From NCBI GenBank assembly GCA_021613535.1, contig CP075492.1:5704001-5768000 (forward strand): DNA of 64,000 nt, given 5' to 3'. This document shows positions 27,559 to 38,577 of the stretch, piece after piece. The notes beneath the pieces were generated by a model, which saw only the letters and a list, made by a program, of their open reading frames with translations, was not told where the DNA came from and ran no database searches. Position numbers and translations under genes: made by a program. Within the stretch, counting starts at the first letter, position 1; each line of letters opens with the position of its first letter. Source of the stretch: Adineta vaga. Lineage: Eukaryota; Rotifera.

Positions 27559-28048
27559 ATGGGAAATTCAATTGGTGCAATCGATCCACAATTGATGAAT
27601 GATATTCAAGAGCATGCGAAAATAGTAGCGACTAAAATTCCATTAAACTATATCGTAAGTTATGATACAGTTTCAAAGTAAGACACTAGAATCTATTGTT
27701 TCTTTTGATCTGATTTAGAAAGAACGAAAAGATATTCTTAATAAAATGAAAAGTGTATCACCGAAACCGTATAAAAATCTATTATATTCTGAATATCCGG
27801 AAAAAAATCGTGCAAAAGTGAATACGTTAGCTCTTCATTATGCAACATCGGACACTTCGAAAAAGAATCTTTCACTCGAAGTCAATAAACAAATTCAACC
27901 GAAAGTTGAACAAGAACTAGTTGGAAAAAATTCTTTGGTACAAAAAGGTATAAAAAAAGCTGTGGAGATCGCCGTGGAACAAGCTATAAGTCGAGCTATT
28001 GATGCTGTTGTTAAAAATATCGATATCAATGATCCGAATACTGAATAA
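27559..28048 (+). CDS. unknown 141-aa protein with N-myristoylation-type start
   Basis: Exons 27559-27654 and 27719-28048 (GTAAGT to TTTAG) give 142 codons. The start MGNSIGAID has Gly2 and Ser6-like spacing as in N-myristoylated proteins (inference from the consensus). The body is strongly charged and helical (KERKDILNKMKSVSPKPYKN), and the last 50 residues form a likely amphipathic helix rich in Val, Ala and Lys/Glu (VQKGIKKAVEIAVEQAISRA). No cysteines of note, no transmembrane segment. It could be a peripheral membrane protein. No family recognised. Confidence 0.7.
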
Positions 28049-28167
28049 GAGAACAATTAAATTCATTTTATAATTATAAAATACACAACTAATTTATTTA
28101 ATGAAAGTATATCAATCAAGTAAAAGCTTACGTACGTTTTACTGTTTTTAAAATTGAATAGTTTGCT

Positions 28168-28923
28168 TCACGTAGTATCGTCCATTGATTGAAGACGTTT
28201 TTCGAGATCGTTAATACGCTTATTAGTTTTTTCAATTTCATTTTTCATTACATCTCGTCGGTTTGACGTCTTTTCAGAACGTTCAAACATTAATCTAGAC
28301 CAATTGAAATGTTGAAGAGCATCGTTGAGTTGTCCTTCGATGTCAAGTTTTTCTCCTTCAGCAAAAAACGTTTCACCAATATCGAGTACTACACGAGCTA
28401 GCAACTCATCTTCATGATCGTACATCAAAATGTGTTCAGAATAATCCAAAGCCTAATCATTAGTTGGTTCTTCGGCACCGGGAGTTGTTGTCATATTCAT
28501 ATTGCCACAGAAAACATAAATATTATGTTCACGGAGGAGTTTCAATTGAAATTTCGATACAAGTTGCGGTACTATGATTTTTCCCTTTGAGCCAGATGTA
28601 ATAAAGAAAAGATATTTATCTTGATTGTTTTTGATGGCTTCATAACATTTCGAAGGATCGTCAAAAGTTCGAAGAACAAACTGAACTCCATCGACTTTTA
28701 CAGGCATGACGTCATTCGAACAGATATTGTTATCGATGTCCTTGTTTTGAAGTTCTCTATCACAGTTAGTAGTTGGATCACTTATCATGAAAAATTCACG
28801 TTTTAAAAGAGCACATTGGTTTGATTTTCCAATATGTTTATCTAGCCAAATAATTAAATGATTTGGATTTATAGTACCATCTGTATTAGCAGGACGTACT
28901 ACGCGCATACCAGGTTCTTCCAT
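28168..28923 (-). pseudogene. lineage-specific two-part protein interrupted by one in-frame TAG
   Basis: A single frame of 252 codons runs from ATG at 28923 to TAG at 28168 with one internal TAG at 28455-28453. Before it: HLIIWLDKHIGKSNQCALLK, QFVLRTFDDPSKCYEAI, DKYLFFITSGSKGKIIVPQL and NIYVFCGNMN, a domain I associate with a family expanded in bdelloids. After it, in the same frame: ALDYSEHILMYDHEDELLAR, LNDALQHFNWSRLMFERS, then a basic coiled coil. In relatives, as I remember them, the two parts are continuous with Trp at the stop position, so TGG to TAG is likely. It is a young pseudogene, a readthrough gene, or two adjacent units; the downstream part has no good ATG start. A 63-nt in-frame intron ending at this TAG is possible but its donor (GTTTTC) is weak. 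Confidence 0.6.
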
Positions 28924-29308
28924 TAATAAATATGTATCGTTAGAAGAAATTGAAATTCTATTATTTATTGTTTTCGTAATACAGTTCTTGAGATTCGAGA
29001 GAAATTGTTACAAGTTGAAGAAAAACAAATATATGTTCGGTCGGTTTAATGTCTGAAATTGTATTTGTCGTGTAGAAGAAACGTCATCGACGAATCAAAA
29101 GAAAACATTACATAAAATATACTTTCAGTCGACTATATTTCTGTCCTCTTGTTTATTACGCACAACACAACATGTAGGAAGTAAAAGAAAAGAAAGATAT
29201 AATATGATTTTATTATCTTTAAAACCGAAAACGGTGTTTTTATCTTCTCTAATTCACTTAAATATTTCAGGCATCCGATACAAAAAAGAAACGTAATTGT
29301 TAAAACTT
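28924..29308. other. intergenic stretch
   Basis: 385 bp without gene signal between two minus-strand genes; contains the 3' flank of the vWA gene and the promoter side of the interrupted gene. Confidence 0.4.
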
Positions 29309-30343
29309 TTAACCAATAACACCACCACTGGGATCAAGCCAATTAACAACAAAATCATATTCATTTACTGGTTGAACACCATAGAAACTAAAATAGAGTC
29401 TTGGAGTATCTTCTTCAATATATTCCATATAAAAGAGATCTGCTCCTCTTGTTTGAAATTGAACACGATGACCAGAATTAGGTCCTGGATTTGAGTCAGT
29501 TGCAGAAGTGTATACTTCAACTTTACCCGTATGAACGTGTGCAGTAATTTCAACAAATCCTCCTTGACTACTTCGACTTTGTCGAAGAAGTTCTGTTGTA
29601 TCGACTTGATAATATCGAAAAGTATCAATTGGTGCGGATGTTTCAACTTTGATATTAGGTACGACAAAAGCTGGAATACCACATGTATATACAGTGATAT
29701 TATTGATAGCTGCAGTTAAACCAGCATAATCATCAACTTGCATAACATATTTTTTATCGGTAGCAATTGTATGAAGTTCAGCATTGTTAATACCATAGCC
29801 AATACCAACGGCAAAGACACTAGCTTTGGTTACATGTAATAAATTAGCTGATTCAACGCCAACTGATGTACCACAATTGCTATTACCATCAGTAAGAACA
29901 AGAGCAATTCTTGACACACCTTCATGGAGACCTCGACAATGTTTATTACAAATCAATTTAGCTTCATTTAATGCATCTCCTGTAGCAGTGCAAGCACCAT
30001 TCATATATCGAATATTTTGAATTTGTTGAACTAATTTGTCTTTGGTATATTCTATCAAAGGCACATTATGAAAAGCGATAGGTGTCTCAACAGTTGATCC
30101 ATAATTAATCACCCACACTTGTACTTTTTTAGGACCGATCTGTAACATAGAGACGAGATCAACGAGAGCTACTTTTGCTCGTTCAAACGCAGCAGAGCCA
30201 ATACTACCGGAAGAATCCAAAACAATGAAGAGATCCATAATCGTTCGACAATTGCTTTCAGAACGTTTTTCAATATGTTCCAAAAGAGACTCGGCAGCAG
30301 CGGCCGATAGTATGGCCACAAATACAAGATAGAATGGACGCAT
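29309..30343 (-). CDS. secreted von Willebrand factor A-domain protein, 344 aa
   Basis: Single exon. A signal peptide (MRPFYLVFVAILSAAAAE) precedes a full vWA domain: beta strand and MIDAS motif DLFIVLDSSGSIGS (DxSxS at residues 43-47), a central TGDALNEAK with the MIDAS Thr, and LVLTDGNSNC with the MIDAS Asp. All metal-binding residues are present, so a metal-dependent adhesion function is likely. The last 110 residues form a separate region (QGGFVEITAHVHTGKVEVYT; PRLYFSFYGVQPVNEYDFVV) that looks like a small beta-rich domain of unknown name. The base composition is a little richer in GC than its neighbours and there is no intron, which could mean a retrocopy or a more constrained gene. Confidence 0.9.
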   Translation of the reverse strand: MRPFYLVFVAILSAAAAESLLEHIEKRSESNCRTIMDLFIVLDSSGSIGSAAFERAKVALVDLVSMLQIGPKKVQVWVINYGSTVETPIAFHNVPLIEYTKDKLVQQIQNIRYMNGACTATGDALNEAKLICNKHCRGLHEGVSRIALVLTDGNSNCGTSVGVESANLLHVTKASVFAVGIGYGINNAELHTIATDKKYVMQVDDYAGLTAAINNITVYTCGIPAFVVPNIKVETSAPIDTFRYYQVDTTELLRQSRSSQGGFVEITAHVHTGKVEVYTSATDSNPGPNSGHRVQFQTRGADLFYMEYIEEDTPRLYFSFYGVQPVNEYDFVVNWLDPSGGVIG

Positions 30344-30651
30344 TGTTAGAAATGATCTAACGACGTTTTTTATTAATCGTTTTTATATAAAAAAACAACA
30401 TTATATATCGAATTTGAGAATTTCTTTTTGTCTTTCACAGCTGCATTATAAATCGATAAGAGAGCAGTCATTTCAGTGAAAATCAAACATTTGCTGTTCT
30501 ATTATTCATTTTCCTATTTTTCTCGGAATTTGCAGATGTGACAAATCAATATGCCGATGAGACTAATAGACATCTGTAGATATAGAAATATTACTTTCGA
30601 TTTCGCTGAATTTTCTCCAGAAGAAAAACTTAGTTTTTCGATTCTTATTTA
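30344..30651. other. intergenic stretch
   Basis: 308 bp between two minus-strand genes, AT-rich, nothing recognised. Confidence 0.4.
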
Positions 30652-32532
30652 TCAAATCCATATTAGAATAAAATCCAAAACATCTTCATGTTTTGTGATC
30701 ATATATGTTGAAGATAAATGATCTTTTAACCATAGAATTAGTTCATGATTATTTGTTACATCCGAAGATTCGAGTTTCTTTTCTCTTTCATTCCTCACTT
30801 GAACTTTCAATGAACGAAGATTCTTCATATGATTAACAAGAATAAGAATACTTTCGCGATTTTCAACACAGATCGTAAGAACTTGACATTGAAGACCTAA
30901 TGGTGATTGACGTAATGCTTGACAATCTTCTTCATTAAAGTTATGATTGGTACTTTCTAAATCAAGATCTTCGACTGTTGTATTCGTATATGTAAATAAT
31001 GATCTTTGCAAAGGTAAGCCTACATCTTGTTTGATACACAAAATTGTAAGATGAGATGCTTGATCGAGTAATCTCTGTACTTGTTTTTGAAAGATATCAC
31101 AATGAGATGCGATTGTAAGAGATCTCAATCGTTTTAAAGTTGGAACAGTCGACCAGAATAGATTATTAATCGGAAGTTTAATATTGAGATCTTCAAGATG
31201 GGGTAATACACTAGAATAAGGAATTGCCATCTTATCGAAATATGTTTCATCATAAATATGGGTCAATTTTAGATAAAAATCTTGTTTATTATCGTATGGA
31301 TCGGTTGATTTTTGTAAATCAGGTATTCTTTGTTCGTAATAATTAAACGTATTTGGTAACGTATGAAGTTGAATACGTGATTGCCATATTAAACATCGAA
31401 TAAACCATCGATGTTCTTCACACCAAAATGGACTTCGAAATGTATCAACTAATTTATCTACATAATCTTCTGTATGATCAAATGTCGAAATATTATCATT
31501 CATTATTAGTCGAAAAACTTTTATATTCGGTAAATATTTACGTATGATACGTTCCCATTGATGACCATTCATTAAATTAAAATTTAATTTAATTTCCAAT
31601 CTATATAAATGAGGTACTGTTTGAAATGTTTTAACTAGTAAATTTTCCGATCCTTCATATACTCGAATGTTAAGATGTGTTAATGTTGACCCGATCGATT
31701 CGAAATGATTTTCATCAACAAGTGTTCCGAAAGGTATGGAAAGATGTTTCAAATGTGGTGTATATTCCAATAAATGATTCCATTCACTGATATTAAAAAA
31801 CCATCCGTATATAATGATATATTTCAAAGTTAATGAAATTTTTGTTGGTGTAAATGATGTATGTTGTTCATTTTTGATTTTATCAAAACGAAGATAAACT
31901 AATTTAGGTAAACTCCATATACTATCGAGAATGATCTGAAAACCATTTTGATCTATGTCAAATGAACAAGAATGAATTTTCAAGTCAATTAGATTGACAA
32001 GATTATGAATTTCTTCTAAAAGTTTAAAACATATTTTTTGTGAATAGACATAGGAAAAGGATAAGATTCGTAATTGAGTGAACTGTGTAAATGATGAAAT
32101 ATAAGATAGAAATAGATCAATCTGTTCTGGAGTTTCTTGATAATTAGAAATACCAATATGGATTATACGATCGGCTATCAATGGTAGATGTTGATGACAA
32201 AGATTATCAAAATGACGTTTCGATACAGATGAAAGTATAAAACGATAGTTTCGATATAGTTTATGTAGAAGATAATTGAAGCGAAAATTGAGTCCAGAAA
32301 ATGCATAGAGAAGATCAATACCAGCAAAATAATCGAATAGATCCAGAAGAAGTTCATCTGGTAATAATTCTAATTTCATCATCATAGAATTCTCTTTCAT
32401 CAATGTCATCAGTTGTTTTATGTTTAAAGAAGCAAATGAAACGCTTATTTTATAACAATTTTTCTTTTCTTCACTCGAGTCGAGCACCTTTATCTTTTGA
32501 AAGTTGGATTCAATTTGGTAGTTTACAGACAT
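30652..32532 (-). CDS. F-box / LRR-like protein, up to 626 aa
   Basis: Single-exon frame. The F-box begins at MKLELLPDELLLDLFDYFAG (about residues 50-70) and continues DLLYAFSGLNFRFNYLLHKL. F-box proteins bring substrates to SCF ubiquitin ligases through Skp1. The remaining 500 residues carry irregular leucine-rich units (LRILSFSYVYS, LIDLKIHSCSF, LVYLRFDKIK, LYRLEIKLNFN, LRSLTIASHCD, LRSLKVQVRN), as in many F-box/LRR proteins. The true start may be an internal Met: either MTLMKENSMM or the Met just before the F-box, because the first 40 residues have no features. This style of F-box gene is numerous in bdelloids according to my recollection. No defect seen. Confidence 0.85.
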   Translation of the reverse strand: MSVNYQIESNFQKIKVLDSSEEKKNCYKISVSFASLNIKQLMTLMKENSMMMKLELLPDELLLDLFDYFAGIDLLYAFSGLNFRFNYLLHKLYRNYRFILSSVSKRHFDNLCHQHLPLIADRIIHIGISNYQETPEQIDLFLSYISSFTQFTQLRILSFSYVYSQKICFKLLEEIHNLVNLIDLKIHSCSFDIDQNGFQIILDSIWSLPKLVYLRFDKIKNEQHTSFTPTKISLTLKYIIIYGWFFNISEWNHLLEYTPHLKHLSIPFGTLVDENHFESIGSTLTHLNIRVYEGSENLLVKTFQTVPHLYRLEIKLNFNLMNGHQWERIIRKYLPNIKVFRLIMNDNISTFDHTEDYVDKLVDTFRSPFWCEEHRWFIRCLIWQSRIQLHTLPNTFNYYEQRIPDLQKSTDPYDNKQDFYLKLTHIYDETYFDKMAIPYSSVLPHLEDLNIKLPINNLFWSTVPTLKRLRSLTIASHCDIFQKQVQRLLDQASHLTILCIKQDVGLPLQRSLFTYTNTTVEDLDLESTNHNFNEEDCQALRQSPLGLQCQVLTICVENRESILILVNHMKNLRSLKVQVRNEREKKLESSDVTNNHELILWLKDHLSSTYMITKHEDVLDFILIWI

Positions 32533-34859
32533 CCATTAATATAATAATTAAAAACCTTTCTCGCAATCACATCAATGAAAATATGCATATACCGTTGATG
32601 TCATTTATTGATCTGATTAATAAAATGAAATTAAAATTATATATATATATATATATATATACAAGAAGATGTCGCCATATGAATTGATTCATCTTCTTTA
32701 GATTATAAATCAATAACGTATATAAACTATTTTGAGACAAAAGCATTAACGATCGGTCTATCAATGTTTGTCATTCTTAGAAATCTATGAATTTAATAAA
32801 ATGTTAATGAATGAAATAACACCAGACGAAATTATTGTCTAGTCTAATTTTCTCTATTTCTCATTCTAATACGGATATTTTCAAAATATCCTTAGGTGAA
32901 AATTAATATTTTCATTACTTTTTTTTAAAATACCTCGACATAACAAGGGATGTGGACGACATATAGATTTTGATGAATAACTAATTAATATTTCACATCT
33001 ATTTGAACGAACAATTGTCTCATCAATCATCTTTTCTTTTCAATATTTCACATGATCTTGAAATAAAATTATTTTATAATATTCATTCGGAAGATCTTTT
33101 CCAACAAAAATACTTTCATTTACTCTATTAACTTGAAAGTTCTTTTTCTAGAAAATGTATTCATTCTATGTCTATCTCTCAGATAGATTGTTAATTGCGA
33201 ATATTTAGTTTACAATAGGAAAACAAAATGTTTTCCTTGTAACATTCAGTTCGTCTAATAAAGAAAAACTAATTAGATAATTACAAGTTGAATATCATAT
33301 ATATCGTCTTTTCTAAACCTAGAATAATAAATGACTTTTGAATACGTCAATACATAGTATTCACTTTTCATAATAAACTAACAAAATCATTAGAGCATCG
33401 TTTAAACATATTTCTTATTAAAATAGATCTAGCATACATTTCTTTTTGCTATATATTAACATGGAGAGAAAATTTACCACCTGTTACATTATATTCATAA
33501 AAAATAAACGGTATGTGTGTTATTTTTTTTCGGATATTTTCATCTCTTTTTATTTTTCTGCCAAAACAAGTCATTCACACCTCCGCATTGATCATATTCA
33601 AGAGCGTATCAAGTGAGAGAAAAAAATAATGAGCTTGCCAGTTTCTTGCTCTCATTTTCTTCGTGTCAACGAACTAACACGAGGCAAAGGTAACGTAGAA
33701 TATATATAAGTATAGATATATATATATATTCTAGACGTGTTTTCGTATATCTTTTGTGTGTTCTTTTCCTTATTCTATATTCACCTTATTTGTCTTCAAC
33801 GATATTTTATCGTATGAAGTAAATACATTAATAATAAGCATTTGTTGTTATTCTTTAAATGTAGCCTTGATCCTGTCTCATGTTTTTTTCCCTTAAACGG
33901 GAATTACATTCGTGTTCTATGTGTGTGTGTGTGTTCTTTTTCCTCTTGAAAAAAAAACGAAGAAGAAAGGAAAAGAAGATTTTTTTTTCTTCTTCTTATT
34001 TTCAGTCTTCAATCTTCATCTCTTATTATAATTAAAGTTCTCAACAAGAAAGTATCCATTCATCTTTACATTAAATCTTGAAAAACAAAATTTACTGTCA
34101 TTATAATATTATTTATTATTTATAAAAAAAAGCTTCAAATGCACCTTCATCAAGGGTTTTTTCTTTACTCGTTTTCTTGATGCATTGCTATGAACGTTTT
34201 TATATGTCTACAGGATTATCAATTAACTAATGTTTAACCTTGAATAGTCTTCGAATTATTCTTTAATGTTGACACATTCCACATGACACTTGAACATCTT
34301 CGTGTTTTCAAGTTACTTTCGTCACAATCTAGGGTATTATGTTTACCATGTTTGTCTCAAGTACGTAACCAGTTATTTGTTTTTTTTTATTTCGTAGAAA
34401 GAAGAGACATCCTTTTTTTTCTTTCATAATATTATTCATTATATGAATCGATAAAAACACCGAAAATTAATAGAGTAATCTTAGTGATTCACCTACAACT
34501 TGAAATACTTTACATTTTATTTTAAAGTATAAGAAAATTAAATGTTGTTATTTAGTTAATTTGTTCATTTGTTAATAAACGTAAGTGGTCGAAGAAGCCA
34601 TCATCAGTCTAGGAACTATTTTATAAGAATCATTTTGTTGATTGTTAATTGCAGTTTCTTTTGACGACATAGAGTGACGGAAATTTATCAATGAAAAACG
34701 TCTTTTCCTCTCTCTCCCTCTTTCTGTTGCATATATATTGACATGAATTTTGACACGCAATTATTACTATTATAACAAATATAATCTCTCTTTTCTTTCA
34801 GATTAGAATATCGTTTTGAATGCACACAATTCTTTTTTTAACACATTGTCCCAACGACT
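32533..34859. promoter_or_regulatory. 2.3 kb divergent intergenic region upstream of the zinc-finger gene
   Basis: Lies between the F-box gene (minus) and the zinc-finger gene (plus). It holds a TA dinucleotide repeat (32636-32661), a GT run (33916-33932) and several poly-pyrimidine tracts. Long non-coding flanks are common for developmental transcription-factor genes, so enhancers are plausible here, but none is identified. Confidence 0.35.
32636..32661. repeat. (TA)n microsatellite
   Basis: Uninterrupted alternating T and A over about 26 bp. Similar shorter runs occur at about 5597-5616, 33714-33730 and 56155-56166. Confidence 0.9.
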
Positions 34860-36677
34860 ATGTGCATTCAAATACTTTCCTCATCTAATACTCTTCAAAC
34901 GTCATCAATGTATTCACCAAAACGTAAATTATCCAATGACGAGCCGATCAATCTCCATGATCAAGGTAATACGATGCATTCGGATGTACAATCACCGACA
35001 CGTACTTATGCATTAATTGAAACTGATGCTCAAGAATTAGATCAAGTTCTTGAGATATTAAAACAATTTTTTCCAAAAACAAAAATTCTTGATTATAATC
35101 ATACAACACAGTCAACTGCAATACAACCATCAACATCTATTTCATCATCCTATACCTCTCAGTTTCTCATATCATCCATTGACAATGATCAGACATCAAC
35201 AAGTTTAAATTCACAAGTAAAAAAAGAATGATAAAACTATCAAATATTTTTATAACTTTTATGTTTTAGACTTTTAAAGGTAAAGTGAAAAATTACCTTC
35301 AGCGTCGTTATTTAGAGCAAACTAACGAACATCAACCACGTCAAGATTTGCTAACAAAACATCGTACAGAACAAATGAGTTCATTTGATTTATCATCAAG
35401 TATTCCTAAACCTTCAATAGCATTCAAATCTCATTCATTTGATTCATCACAAAGTTCAACAATTAAAACTGAACAATTTCCTATAAGTCGAACATCAAGT
35501 AAACGAGGTTTATTACAGCATTATACAGCTATTGATATAGATGATACATCAAATGAAGCGGGCAAAATTACATTTAGTATTAATCATGCTGACGATGATA
35601 ATAATAATAATAATAATAATAATGAACAAGATGATGATGAAGAAGAAGAAGAAGAAGAAACTAAATCATCTTCATATCGTTATTCATCAACTACTCAACA
35701 AAACAATCATTTTCTTTTACCCTATCATCCTCATTCGTACGAACAAGATCAAGGAGTACGATCATCATCTTATTCAAATGCAACTCAATTACCACTAACA
35801 CCCTATTCTGTTTCAAGTGATCCTGGGCCATTTCGTTCACCTTGGTTTAATACTCCAACGTCGCCATTTAATTTTCGATTTCCTCAAAGTCAAGATCAAG
35901 CTCATGTCAATGCTCAAGGAACTATTGCTCAACTATCAACATTAACAAAAATGTTATGTGATGAACCAAGTGTCTTTACGCCTATTAGTCCAAGGTAAGG
36001 AAATACAATCGTTTGCTGACGTCATTGGTTAATATTAATGACTTGTTTTTAATCTAGAATCAAATCAGAAAAACATCAATCAAATTCTTCTAGAGTTTCT
36101 TCGAAAGTCCCACCTTGTCAGATTTGTCGACAAGAATTTAATTCACATAAAATGTAAGTTGATATAGAGATATTAATAAAAGACAACATATTGTGTAATC
36201 ATTATCTTACAGGTATTTATCTCATTATCGTACTCATTTGGATAATTCATGTGAAACGGATCCATCAGATACCTCATATTGTGATCGTTCAGGTGATTTA
36301 CGTAATTATTCATGTAAAATATGCTCAAAACGTTTTTCTCGGTCAGAAGCAAATATAGATTTTTTTCCTATATACAATGTTTTCTTCTTCTTCTTCTTCT
36401 TCTTTTCTTTAGAAGTGATATGTTAAATCGACATTTACGTTCTCATTCTGGTATACGTCCATATCGTTGTACAATGTGTAATACTTATTTTTCACGAAGT
36501 GATCATTTATCCACTCATTTACGTACACATACAGGTGAAAAACCATATACATGTTCTCAATGTTCTTATACAGCATGTCGACGAGATATGATAACAAGAC
36601 ATTTAAAAATTCACATGAAACAACGACCAGAAAGAAAAAATGCAACATCAACATTTGCCTCAAGTAATGACTTTTGA
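34860..36677 (+). CDS. C2H2 zinc-finger transcription factor, Klumpfuss/EGR-WT1 type, 523 aa
   Basis: Exons 34860-35216, 35270-35994, 36058-36153, 36213-36341 and 36413-36677 splice in frame to 524 codons. The long N-terminal part is Ser/Thr/Gln-rich with an Asn run and an acidic Asp/Glu run (coded around 35590-35660). A degenerate finger (PCQICRQEFNSHKM/YLSHYRTH) is followed by three fingers: YSCKICSKRFSRSDMLNRHL, YRCTMCNTYFSRSDHLSTHL and YTCSQCSYTACRRDMITRHL. RSDxLxxH recognition helices and the ACRRDMITRH ending are what I know from Drosophila Klumpfuss, a relative of EGR and WT1, which bind GC-rich DNA. Likely nuclear regulator of neural or other cell fate. A long TTC tract forms the acceptor pyrimidine stretch before the last exon. 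Confidence 0.88.
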
Positions 36678-37290
36678 TATTCAAAAGACAAGAAAACGAG
36701 AACATCAATAAGAATCGATGTTATGTTATCTTATTATTTCTAGTCATATTTCTTTCGTTGTCTATGTGTTATTTGTTTGTATTGTTTTTCTTACTAAAAG
36801 ATATATCTGATGTGACAAATTTCGTTAAATACTCGATTAAAATCATTCGTGTAGAATATCATCAACATTTACTTAATTAAAAGAGCAAAAAAATCAGTGA
36901 GGAATAACATATACTACTTCTGCATATTAGAAAACCCATATTTCATTCTATGATTTATCGTACTACTCTCGCTCTACATTATCATGAACAGTGCATCAAT
37001 AGATTACAAGAATGTTATTGACATCATAGAATATGGGCATGTTTAGCCATCTGTGAAGTGAACAATGAATCATGTTCGCTCTTGAATTTGATTCGTCCTT
37101 TTCAACGATTTTTTTCCTCGGCTATGATCAAATCGAAATAAGAATGGATAAATTTATTACCACACTTATTGACCTCTTTCTTCTCTCTTTCTCTCTTCAT
37201 ATATATATACACACGCACACAGTGTGACAGAACATTAGCCCTTTGTTTTCGTTTAAACAAACATGGAAAATATTTAACAATATTATTGAA
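36678..37290. other. 3' flank of the zinc-finger gene
   Basis: 613 bp, AT-rich, with no coding character; likely 3' UTR then spacer. Contains TA and CA dinucleotide runs near 37200-37220. Confidence 0.4.
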
Positions 37291-37526
37291 ATGAAAGATC
37301 CATCAACTTTTCTTTCCCATGTCTCAACTATCAAGTAAATTCTATTCTTCTTCTTCTTTGTCTCATTATTAAACTAATCTCATTGAATTTTTGAAGTAAT
37401 TTTACAAGTAATCTTGTAAATATAACCAACACTTTATCACATATAGTTTCACCATGTTCATCATCAACAGCAGCATGGGGAATTTATGGTAATCAACAAA
37501 CATGGGCTGATCTACATCTTCGTTAA
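37291..37526 (+). CDS. possible small spliced gene or extra exon, 57 aa
   Basis: Two pieces, 37291-37334 and 37397-37526, splice with good sites (ATCAA/GTAAAT, TTGAAG) into 58 codons. The protein reads MKDPSTFLSHVSTIN, then VSPCSSSTAAWGIYGNQQT and ends WADLHLR. The wording, with Trp and Ser runs, looks coding rather than random and resembles the C-terminal tails of transcription factors. It could be a separate micro-protein or an alternative last exon of the zinc-finger gene upstream. No family recognised. Confidence 0.35.
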
Positions 37527-37659
37527 ATCGTTTCGGAATAATAACAATTGTACATAAAGAAAAACACAATCTCATGAAAATAAATAATTTATGAAGTTTT
37601 CACAATCAATTATTTCTATCTTAATTACAATTCTATATCGAATGAATATCTGTTCGATT

Positions 37660-38577
37660 TTATTTTTGTAAAATAATATTTTCACATAGTAAAATTCCTT
37701 GATAAAGTTGTTCTTCAAGATTATCTAATGAAAATTTCTTCTTTAACCAATATAGATAAGCTTTATTCATGAGAAATTTCTTTTCATAGGGTTGAAGAAT
37801 TAATTTTTCGAGTAAATTCTTTCTCAATTGATCATTATTCAATATTAAAGTTGATTGTAATTTGTCGACCGTTTTTTCTAAAGAATTCCAGATATCCAAA
37901 TTATTGATTGGCATATCAGGAATAATTAATGATGGTTTACCACGTTGAATAAGTAATGCTGCATAGGATGATTGATTGAAATATTTTTTGAAATGATTTG
38001 TTATCATAAATAGAATTTTCTTATTGGGATTGTTGAGTAAATGTTGATAGAATTGAAGAAATTCAATGGAAACACTTTGATTAATTCGTTTTTTATCTTC
38101 ACGTAAAGATGAAACAGGTAGAAATATTGAAGCTAATTGTTTAGCAATGATTTGATGATACAATTCATGATTATCAATTTCATCGCAAAATTCCTGAACT
38201 TCTGGCATCCAATTTTCAATGACACTTATGACTGAAACGGGACTATCAACACTAAAACAGATTAGCGCAATATTTGTATCAGCATAAGACAATGCACGAA
38301 GACGTTCATAATCTTCTTGCCCAGCTGTATCGAATAGAGTTAAATTAATCTAGAAATAAAAGATTTTATCAGATATCTATTCAATAGAATGTAAACTTAC
38401 AAGTTTACCATCAACTTGAATTTCAGTTGGATAAGTTTCAAATATTGTTGGTTCATGTGTAGAAAGGAATTGTTTATCTTTAAAAGCAAATAGAAGACAT
38501 GTTTTTCCACACATTCCATCACCTACAATAACTAATTTCTTATTTTTTCGTCGACGTTTATCAGTTTGAGTTGCCAT
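37660..38577 (-). CDS. chimeric Rho-like GTPase with foreign C-terminus, 288 aa (copy A)
   Basis: Exons 38577-38401 and 38349-37660 give 289 codons. The start is the ATG of [14 protein letters not shown]. The N-terminal 112 residues are a Rho-type GTPase: G1 GDGMCGKT, switch [12 protein letters not shown] with the conserved Thr, G3 [12 protein letters not shown], then [10 protein letters not shown] and [11 protein letters not shown]. At 38182 the sequence stops matching its neighbour and continues in frame into an unrelated 170-residue helical segment ([20 protein letters not shown] ... LCENIILQK). The G4 (xKxD) and G5 (SAK) motifs and the CAAX box are therefore absent, so guanine specificity and prenylation should be lost. 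The whole N-terminal part is identical to copy B. A pseudogene is quite possible despite the open frame. Confidence 0.75.

Noticed and set aside
35541-35798. 85-codon plus-strand frame rich in Ile and Lys runs
   Set aside because: Shifted-frame reading of the Asn and Glu repeat of the zinc-finger gene.
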